Shown one piece after another: positions 7,625 to 13,441 of a stretch of DNA of 13,936 nt (the stretch's first letter is position 1; the number at the start of each line of letters is the position of its first letter). The position numbers were made by a program, and so were the translations under genes. Under the pieces are notes generated by a model. It saw only the letters and a list, made by a program, of their open reading frames with translations. It searched no databases and was not told where the DNA came from. Source of the DNA: CAZGVW01 sp964529265 (GTDB lineage: Bacteria; Planctomycetota; Phycisphaerae; Phycisphaerales; UBA1924); NCBI GenBank assembly GCA_964529265.1, contig CAZGVW010000030.1, positions 1 through 13,936 of the forward strand. Reading direction: 5' to 3'.

Positions 7625-8514
7625 CGACCACGACACCCGCTTCACCGTCCATTTACGCATGGGTCTGGGAATCGACTCGCGCCGCCGATCCAGCGGGGCG
7701 CATGCAGCAGCTCGAGTGGAACCTGGAGACGCACGACCTCGTCCGGGCGGCTTTCGGCCTGCAAAGGGATGAACGCGCGCTGCGGCGCGTCGCCGAAGTC
7801 TACCGCGTGCCTCAGTGGGTCTCTGGAGGCACACTCGGCGTGATTGACGCGTTGTTTCTCTACGACATGGTGCAGTGTGTGCGGCCCGATCGCGTGATCG
7901 AACTCGGCGCCGCGGCAGGCTGCTCCACAGCGATGCTGCTGGCGGCCCTGGCTGATTCAGGAGTCTCGTCCACGGACCAGGCGGGATGCCCCACGCTGCA
8001 CAGCTTCGATGTGATGAAGCACTGCTACTTCGATGCGAGCAGGGAGATCGGCGCCGCGGTTCAGGAAATGGCGCCCGGCCTCGCCGGCGGGCTCACCATG
8101 CACGTCGGCGCCTCGGCCGTCGAGGCCGCGGAGGTCTTTCGCGAGAAACCCGTGTCGCTCGCATTCATCGACGCGGACCATCGTCACCCCTGCCCGGTGG
8201 CGGACCTTCTGCTCCTGCTGCCGGTGCTGAGAAGGGGGGCGTGGGTGATTCTGCATGACATCCTGCTCCCCGTCATTGCGCGCGAGTACGAGGAGCGCAC
8301 GGGTGAGAAGGTGGACTGGGCTGACCGCGGGGCGATGATGCTCTATGAGTTCTGGCCCTGGCGGAAGATCAAGGGGACCAAGGGAGGCCGCAACATCGGC
8401 GCGATCCAGCTTCCTCACGACCGTGACGTCACGCGTGATGATCTGCTGCCCCTCATCGATGAGCCCTGGGAGACGCACCCCGCCAAGACGGCGTTCACGG
8501 CCCTGCGGGGTTGA
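7621..8514 (+). CDS. Class I SAM-dependent methyltransferase
   Basis: The product has 297 residues. The SAM-binding motif VIELGAAAGCSTAML is at 92-106. A strand ending in FD at 129-130 would bind the ribose or adenine side. The metal- or substrate-binding strand FIDADHRHP is at 182-190, and VILHD is at 209-213. This layout matches Methyltransf_24/CmcI-like O-methyltransferases that often act on sugars or secondary metabolites. Unlike the methyltransferase on the minus strand, it has no extra C-terminal domain. A TTG at 7606 would add five residues, but ATG 7621 is preferred because it overlaps the upstream stop (ATGA at 7621-7624), which implies translational coupling with the glycosyltransferase. 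An 88-base gap with its own candidate promoter follows. The methyltransferase call is firm; the acceptor, probably a glycan made by the neighbouring enzymes, is inferred. Confidence 0.85.
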   Translation: MTTTTPASPSIYAWVWESTRAADPAGRMQQLEWNLETHDLVRAAFGLQRDERALRRVAEVYRVPQWVSGGTLGVIDALFLYDMVQCVRPDRVIELGAAAGCSTAMLLAALADSGVSSTDQAGCPTLHSFDVMKHCYFDASREIGAAVQEMAPGLAGGLTMHVGASAVEAAEVFREKPVSLAFIDADHRHPCPVADLLLLLPVLRRGAWVILHDILLPVIAREYEERTGEKVDWADRGAMMLYEFWPWRKIKGTKGGRNIGAIQLPHDRDVTRDDLLPLIDEPWETHPAKTAFTALRG

Positions 8515-8532
8515 TGTCCAGGGCTCCGCTTT

Positions 8533-8562
8533 TTCACCGCCGGACACGTCCGCGCCGATAGA
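8533..8562 (+). promoter_or_regulatory. Candidate promoter with GCCGATAG element before the GT4 gene
   Basis: GCCGATAG lies at 8554-8561, and GCCGATAGAT is identical to the site at 1285-1294. TTCACC (8533-8538, four of six matches to TTGACA) lies 18 bases before GATAGA, the same spacer as in the promoter near 13308. It would give a 5' leader of about 35 bases that includes the GGAGG ribosome site, so the GT4 gene may start a second transcript within the operon. Confidence 0.4.
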
Positions 8563-8602
8563 TCAGCCGGGGCCGAGATGGACGTCGGTCCGGAGGCCAT
8601 TG

Positions 8603-9973
8603 GTGCGCATCGCTCTTGTCAGCCGCGAATACCCGCCCTTTTTCGGGGGCGGCATCGGGACCTACGCCCGGAACATTGCGCCTGCGCTTGCCGCGGCGGG
8701 GTGCGATGTGCACGTCATCACGCAGGCATACGACGAGACGCATCCGCGGGTGGAGTGCAACGGCAGGTTGACCGTGCATCGCGCGCCGCTCGCGGGGGAC
8801 CCCGCGGGCTGGACCGCGGCGGTGATGCGCTTCTCCGCCTTCGCGGGTCGGCTGGTGGCCGACCTGGCGGCGCGGGGCGAGATCGACGTGGCGGAGTTTG
8901 CGGAGTGCGAAGGCGCCGGCGCGGTGACGACGCTCCTCGAGGCCGCGGCGTGCGGGGCGCGCCGGTCGAAGCCGATTCCGACGGTCGTGCACCTGCACAC
9001 GCCGACGGAGCAGTTGTTCGCGCTTCGATCGATCTTCGATAAGGCGGTCTCGCCGCCGCTCGCGGCGTATTTCCTCGCGGAGCGAGCATCGATGCTCTCT
9101 GCTGATCTGCTGTGCGCTCCCTCCGCGTTCATTGCGGACTGGGCGCAGCGGCACTACGAACTGGCGGAGCGGCCCATCGTGATTCCATACGCGATCGATC
9201 GCTTGCCCGATATGCCGCCGCCGCCCGCCACGAAGCGAGTGCTGTACGTGGGGCGCATCGAGCCGCGAAAGGGCGTCGAGCCGCTGATTCTCGCGTGGAT
9301 GCGCATCGCCGCGCAGCGCCCGGGCTGGACGCTGCGGCTCATCGGCGCGGATACGAGCACATCCGACCTCGGGCGATCGTTCCGCGGGCGGCTGCAAAGT
9401 CTGCTTACTCCTCAGGCGGCGGGCACGGTCGAGTTCGTCGATGCGCTGCCACCCGCGATGCTGGCGCGCGAGTATGCGCAGGCGGCCGTGTGCGTGGTTC
9501 CCTCGCTGTGGGAGAACTTCCCGAACACGTGCATCGAGTCGATGTCCTTTGCGCGTCCAGTGGTGGCGTCGGACGAAGGCGGCATGGCGGAAATGATCGG
9601 GCAGACGGAGGCGGGCGTGGTGTTCCGCTCCGGCGATCCGGATGATCTGGCGCGCGTGATGAGCGCCCTGCTGGCCGAGCCCGCGGAGGCCCTGCGACGT
9701 CGAGGCGAGACAGGGCGGAAGCGCATCGGCGAGATGTGCGATCACGAGCGGGTCGTGCAGGCGCGGCTGCGGCTGTATGAGACGGCGATCGAGCGCGCCG
9801 CCGCGAGGCAGTCGCTTCTTCCCGCGGCTCGCGAGGCGCGGTTGACGCTATGGCGCCGGATGCAGTCCGCCGCGGCGGGGCGGCTGGAGGGTCTGGGGTT
9901 GCCCGCACTCTCGCCAAGGCTCGCTCGCTGGCTGCCCGAGGCTGAGCGGGCGGCAATGGAGGCCGCGGCATGA
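8603..9973 (+). CDS. GT4-family glycosyltransferase
   Basis: The product has 456 residues and is a retaining GT-B enzyme using a nucleotide-sugar donor. Residues 1-170 are the acceptor half, with MRIALVSREYPP and the glycine-rich loop GGGIGTYARN at 15-24. The donor half starts near 210 with VLYVGRIEPRKGVEPLI (the RK pair binds the donor phosphates). It ends with ENFPNTCIE at 304-312, the EX7E motif of GT4, and EGGMAEMI at 325-332. A helical tail with LTLWRRMQSAA (414-424) and about 30 further residues follows. The frame is open upstream, but GTG 8603 is chosen because it gives MRIALV, matching the next gene, and because GGAGG (8592-8596) lies 6 bases before it; a TTG at 8600 is the alternative. 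The stop overlaps the next start as ATGA. The specific sugar is unknown. Confidence 0.88.
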   Translation: MRIALVSREYPPFFGGGIGTYARNIAPALAAAGCDVHVITQAYDETHPRVECNGRLTVHRAPLAGDPAGWTAAVMRFSAFAGRLVADLAARGEIDVAEFAECEGAGAVTTLLEAAACGARRSKPIPTVVHLHTPTEQLFALRSIFDKAVSPPLAAYFLAERASMLSADLLCAPSAFIADWAQRHYELAERPIVIPYAIDRLPDMPPPPATKRVLYVGRIEPRKGVEPLILAWMRIAAQRPGWTLRLIGADTSTSDLGRSFRGRLQSLLTPQAAGTVEFVDALPPAMLAREYAQAAVCVVPSLWENFPNTCIESMSFARPVVASDEGGMAEMIGQTEAGVVFRSGDPDDLARVMSALLAEPAEALRRRGETGRKRIGEMCDHERVVQARLRLYETAIERAAARQSLLPAAREARLTLWRRMQSAAAGRLEGLGLPALSPRLARWLPEAERAAMEAAA

Positions 9974-10503
9974 GGATCGCGCTCGTGACACGCGAGTTTC
10001 CGCCCGCGAGCCAGTCTCACGATGCGGAGCGGTTCGCCGCGCTTGCCGAATCGCTGCTGCGGGAGGGGCACCTGGTGCACCTCGTGACGCAGGCGACATC
10101 GCGGGCGCCGCACATCGAGGCGGATGGCCGGCTCATTGTGCATCGAATCCCCCTTCCTGCGCCGGCGGTGGGGTGGGGGCGGGTTGTGCTCGACTTCTCG
10201 ACGCTCGCGGCGCGGTTGTGCGCCGATCTCGCCGCGCGCGGCGCGATCGATGGCGTGGAGTTCGCGCCGGGTGAGGGCGCGGGCGCAGCGCTTGCGGTGT
10301 ACCGGACGCTCGGGGGCGCTGCGCCGCTGTGCGCTCTTGCGAGCGGGGAAACGTCGGACGCTTCGCCGGCGTCGGGGTTTGCCGCTTCGATCGCCGCGGC
10401 GTTCACACATGACGAGGCGCTGCATCCGGATGCGCGAAGCGAGCGACTTGAACTCTGGCGGCGCATCCAGAGCGCCGCGGCGACCATGGAGCCAGCAGCA
10501 TGA
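9970..10503 (+). CDS. Truncated paralogue of the preceding GT4: N-terminal half plus C-terminal tail only
   Basis: The product has 177 residues. Residues 1-113 align almost without gaps to the N-terminal half of the GT4 just upstream: MRIALVTREFPP, HLVTQA, DGRLIVHR, GW, ADLAARGAIDGVEFAPGEGAGA. The last residues, SERLELWRRIQSAA (157-170), match that protein's far C-terminal EARLTLWRRMQSAA (411-424). About 250 residues between these, containing the donor-binding domain and the EX7E motif, are absent. The glycine loop GGGIGT is replaced by ASQSHDA. It therefore cannot be a normal glycosyltransferase. The reading frame is intact, a GGAGG lies 7 bases before the ATG, and both ends overlap neighbours as ATGA, so it is probably translated. 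It could be a degenerate duplicate or a non-catalytic partner; I cannot tell which. Confidence 0.75.
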   Translation: MRIALVTREFPPASQSHDAERFAALAESLLREGHLVHLVTQATSRAPHIEADGRLIVHRIPLPAPAVGWGRVVLDFSTLAARLCADLAARGAIDGVEFAPGEGAGAALAVYRTLGGAAPLCALASGETSDASPASGFAASIAAAFTHDEALHPDARSERLELWRRIQSAAATMEPAA

Positions 10504-11357
10504 TCACATCTAATCCCCGCGCAACGGGTCGCGCGCCGAGGCTCGGCGTCGGCGTGGAGGGCGACTGCGATGCCTCGCTCGGGCTGAGCGCGAAGAGCCC
10601 ATGGCGCGGCCTGCTCGGCGAGTTCGATCTGCCTGATGACCGGGCGCTCGAGGATCTCGCTTCCATCGCGGCGGACTGGGGGAATGATCCGCCGAAGGCG
10701 ATCGAACTCATCGGCGCGCCCGCGGCGTGCCTGCTGCCGGTCATCTGGCTGCGAACGATCTGGCTCGGCGCCGAGGCGACGATCAACCTGACGTGGCCTG
10801 AGGTGCGGGCGCCGGGCGCCGATCAGCGCGAGCAACTTGCGGCGCGACTGTGCGCGCAGGTGGTGAACCGCCTTGAGTGCGCCAATAGAGCGGCGGCGGA
10901 GGCGCAGTGGGGGGTCTCGCCCGGGCCGCGCCCGCGGATCGATCTCGGCGCGTTCGACCTGGCGCTGGGTCTGATCGATGCGTGGGACATCCGGCAGCGG
11001 ACGGGGCCGATCACCGACCCGATGGAGTGGCGGCTCCGCGTGCGTGCGGCGATGGAGGATCTGCGCGCTCGCGGCAAGGCGCGGGTGGCGCTCTATGGCG
11101 CGGGGACGCACACGCGGGCGCTCGGGCCCGTGCTCATGTCGGCGCCGGTCGAGGTGGTGTGCATCGTGGACGACGATGAGAACCAGCACAGCGAGCGGCT
11201 GTGGGGATTCCCGATCGTCTCGCGCCGCCGCGCCATCGATATGGGCGTGCAGGCCGTGATTCTGTCGGCCAACGTGCACGAGCCGAAACTGTGGGCGAAC
11301 CGCGCGGATTTCGAGCGTGCGAGGGTCGAGGTCGTGCGCTTGTACGAAGAGGTCTGA
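10500..11357 (+). CDS. Unknown protein with C-terminal GAGTHT Rossmann-like domain
   Basis: The product has 285 residues. I do not recognise residues 1-175. They are acidic and helical, with tryptophan-containing stretches (SPWRGLLGEFDLP near 33-45, PVIWLRTIWLGAE near 80-92), and show no signal peptide or clear catalytic motif. Residues 178-285 are the recurring domain: VALYGAGTHTRAL (GAG at 200-202), VVCIVDDDE (219-227), WGFPIVS (235-241), AVILSANVHEP (252-262) and VVRLYEEV (278-285). Here it stands without a sulfotransferase or methyltransferase attached. The start overlaps the preceding stop (ATGA, GGAG 8 bases upstream), and the next gene begins 3 bases after the stop, so this is an internal operon gene. 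A role as an adaptor or small-molecule-binding subunit for the neighbouring transferases is inference only. Confidence 0.7.
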   Translation: MITSNPRATGRAPRLGVGVEGDCDASLGLSAKSPWRGLLGEFDLPDDRALEDLASIAADWGNDPPKAIELIGAPAACLLPVIWLRTIWLGAEATINLTWPEVRAPGADQREQLAARLCAQVVNRLECANRAAAEAQWGVSPGPRPRIDLGAFDLALGLIDAWDIRQRTGPITDPMEWRLRVRAAMEDLRARGKARVALYGAGTHTRALGPVLMSAPVEVVCIVDDDENQHSERLWGFPIVSRRRAIDMGVQAVILSANVHEPKLWANRADFERARVEVVRLYEEV

Positions 11358-11360
11358 ACG

Positions 11361-13235
11361 ATGGGGGCAGCGGCCAGGACGAAACGAGCCGTTTCGCCTT
11401 CGCGGGAGGCTGAGCAAGTCGCCGAGCCTGCGCCCCAGGCTAAGCCGCGGTGCGTTCAGGACTTGGAGCAGTTGTTGCTCGAGCACATCGAGCGCCGGCT
11501 GGCGGATGAGCGGCTGCTGAAGAGCGCGGGACCGATCTTCCTGTTCGGCGCGGGCCGGCACACGTGGTGGCTGCTGGGGCGCTCGCAGGCGGCGGGGCGC
11601 CTGAACATCACGGCGATCATCGACGACGCCGCGGGCGGCGAGGAGGAGATCGGCGGGCTGCCGGTGCTGACGCTGGCACAGGGGCTGGCGCGGTTCGGTC
11701 TGCCGCACGCGGTGGTGCTCTCAACCGACGCGTGGCAGGCGACGATGACGAAGCGAGCCCGCGCGGCGTATGGGGCGAAGACGCGGGTGGTGGATCTCTA
11801 CAAGGGATTGCCGCCCGGGCCTTACTTGCGAGGCGAAGGCGCGTATGTGCGCGGTGTGGAGCGCTCCATCATGCGTCCGACGGAGGTGTGCCTGCGGCGG
11901 AGCGCCGCGGCGATGGCGCCGTGGATGCGGGCGAGGGGATTCTCGAGACCGCTGCTCATCGGGAGGCAGTGGCAGACGTTCGCCGCGATGCAGGCGATGA
12001 GGGAGGCGGGGCTGAAGCCGGCGCTGCGGGCTGCTGAGGCGGATTGCGCGATCGTGTGCGATGAGGCGATCGAGCGCGCGGGGGCTGGGGGGGCGGCGGT
12101 GGGGGAGGCGGCGCGAGGCGTGAGCGGGCCGACCCTGACGATGCGCACTGGCGAGCGGCCGTGGTTCGATCGATCGCGCGATGGGGCAATGAAACTGGCG
12201 CGGCCGAGCGATGAGCGCGTGCGCATCGTGATCAGGCACGACAACATGCTGGGCGACGTGATCCTGTCGCAGGGGATTCTGCCGGAGCGGATCAAGACCG
12301 AGTTGTATCCGAATGCGCACATCGTCTTCGCCACCACGCGATCCGCGGCGAGCCGGCACGGGAGCGCTTCGACCGGCTGGTGCCTCGATCTGATCGCGGA
12401 GAACCCCTGGATCGACGAGCGCGTGGCGGTCGAGGATGGAGGGGAGCGCCTGCGCGGCGACCTCGAGTATTTCATCAGCGACAGCGGCGACGTGTACGAC
12501 CACGTGTTCGATCACCACGCGATGAAGGTGGAGGCGCCGCCGGGGCGCACCGATGCGCGCGTGTACCTGGCGGAGGCGGATCTCGCCGTGGCGCAGCGCG
12601 TGCTCGATGGGGCGCGGCGGCCGCTCGTCGCCGTGAACATGAACCTGGTGGGTGATCGGTTTCGTGCCTGGGGCGAGGAGAAGACGGCGCATCTGTGCCG
12701 GGCGATCGAGGAGCAGGTGCGCGGCACGGTGGTGTGGATCGGGTGGACGGATTGGCGGGGGTATCGGCGCCTGGCGGAGGGCGATCGGCCGCTCACGGTG
12801 CGCGAGCAGGCGGCGGTGCTCTCGATGTGCGATGTGCACGTGGCGGCGCAGGGCGCAGGGGCGAATCTGTCCGCCGCGGTGGGGCGCCCGACGCTTTCGC
12901 TGACCGGCTGCCACCCGGCGCGGCGGGAGGGTGTGGCCTTCTTCAACAACGCGTACATCGAGGATGAAACGAGGCGGCACGTCGAACTGAGCAGGTATGA
13001 CGGGCGGACCCGGGTGTGCCGAGGGGCGGGTGAGGCGGAGCCGGACTGGGCGATCGCTCCTGGCCACCAGGACACGTCGGAGGAACTCTTTGCCTTCGCC
13101 AGGGAACTGTGGGATCGCGAGACCCCGCACCACCGCCTCCCGGATCAGGAGCGATTCAACCGTGTGCGGGCCTTGGAGTTACAGGACGTTCTGGCGGTTC
13201 TGGTCGAGATGCTGAGCCGCCGGGGAGCGACCTAG
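11361..13235 (+). CDS. GT9-like glycosyltransferase fused to N-terminal GAGRHT Rossmann-like domain
   Basis: The product has 624 residues. Residues 35-150 are the recurring domain, here at the N-terminus: IFLFGAGRHTWWLL (GAG at 63-65), ITAIIDDA (83-90), IGGLPVLT (97-104), AVVLSTD (117-123) and RVVDLYKG (142-149). Residues 170-262 are a second alpha/beta segment (RPLLIGRQWQTFAAM, ADCAIVCDEA) that I do not recognise. A Gly/Ala linker follows near 239-252. Residues 287-590 resemble heptosyltransferase-type GT9 enzymes: VRIVIRHDNMLGDVILSQ at 287-304, RPLVAVNMN at 420-428, and the donor-side AAQGAGANLSAAVGRPTLSL at 495-514. The GT9 match is partial, so the donor may not be a heptose. The ATG follows GAAGAGG (11346-11352) by 8 bases and lies 3 bases after the previous stop. 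It is the last gene of the run. Confidence 0.75.
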   Translation: MGAAARTKRAVSPSREAEQVAEPAPQAKPRCVQDLEQLLLEHIERRLADERLLKSAGPIFLFGAGRHTWWLLGRSQAAGRLNITAIIDDAAGGEEEIGGLPVLTLAQGLARFGLPHAVVLSTDAWQATMTKRARAAYGAKTRVVDLYKGLPPGPYLRGEGAYVRGVERSIMRPTEVCLRRSAAAMAPWMRARGFSRPLLIGRQWQTFAAMQAMREAGLKPALRAAEADCAIVCDEAIERAGAGGAAVGEAARGVSGPTLTMRTGERPWFDRSRDGAMKLARPSDERVRIVIRHDNMLGDVILSQGILPERIKTELYPNAHIVFATTRSAASRHGSASTGWCLDLIAENPWIDERVAVEDGGERLRGDLEYFISDSGDVYDHVFDHHAMKVEAPPGRTDARVYLAEADLAVAQRVLDGARRPLVAVNMNLVGDRFRAWGEEKTAHLCRAIEEQVRGTVVWIGWTDWRGYRRLAEGDRPLTVREQAAVLSMCDVHVAAQGAGANLSAAVGRPTLSLTGCHPARREGVAFFNNAYIEDETRRHVELSRYDGRTRVCRGAGEAEPDWAIAPGHQDTSEELFAFARELWDRETPHHRLPDQERFNRVRALELQDVLAVLVEMLSRRGAT

Positions 13236-13267
13236 CCGTCTCGCTTCAGGTTGCCCATTTTCACACC

Positions 13268-13297
13268 GGCCTACCCCCCTATTTGGGGTTGAGGGCC
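13268..13297 (+). terminator. Possible imperfect terminator hairpin after the operon
   Basis: GGCCTACCCC (13268-13277) can pair with GGGGTTGAGGGCC (13285-13297) around a CCTATTT loop, with small bulges. It begins 32 bases after the operon's last stop. No U-rich tail follows, so termination here is only a suggestion. Confidence 0.3.
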
Positions 13298-13307
13298 GAG
13301 AAGCGGC

Positions 13308-13337
13308 TTGACAAAGGGGGGATGGGTCCGGGATACT
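13308..13337 (+). promoter_or_regulatory. Sigma70-type promoter for the secreted protein gene
   Basis: A perfect -35 hexamer TTGACA (13308-13313) is followed after 18 bases by GATACT (13332-13337), which matches TATAAT at four of six positions. Transcription would start near 13344 and give a leader of about 100 bases. It lies in the 206-base spacer after the operon's last stop. Confidence 0.65.
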
Positions 13338-13354
13338 GCACCCTTGGTTAGGGG

Positions 13355-13371
13355 GCCGGGCTGCGCCCGGC
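13355..13371 (+). other. Leader hairpin in the 5' UTR of the secreted protein gene
   Basis: A perfect 7-base inverted repeat (GCCGGGC, loop TGC, GCCCGGC) falls about 10 bases after the predicted transcription start. It could stabilise the mRNA 5' end. There is no following U tract, so it is not a typical intrinsic terminator. Confidence 0.45.
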
Positions 13372-13441
13372 GTCATGGAGGTCGAGGAAACACGTCCGGG
13401 TCGTCGTGCGCGACGATCCACCCCGAAGGAGAGAAGTTGTC

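Noticed and set aside
1285..8561. Classical sigma28 promoters
   Set aside because: The GCCGATAG boxes fit a sigma28 -10, but at the required 15-base spacing I see no TAAA at any of the three sites, so only a sigma28-like element is claimed.
8534..9745. Minus-strand open frame of 403 codons
   Set aside because: It is opposite the GT4 gene, whose motifs are intact; the antisense product has no domain.
10017..11708. Minus-strand open frame of 563 codons spanning three plus-strand genes
   Set aside because: It crosses the boundaries of coupled genes and has biased Arg/Pro/Ala composition, as expected from antisense GC-rich DNA.
11721..13133. Minus-strand open frame of 470 codons
   Set aside because: It is opposite the GT9-like gene; the product is Arg/His/Pro-rich with no motif.
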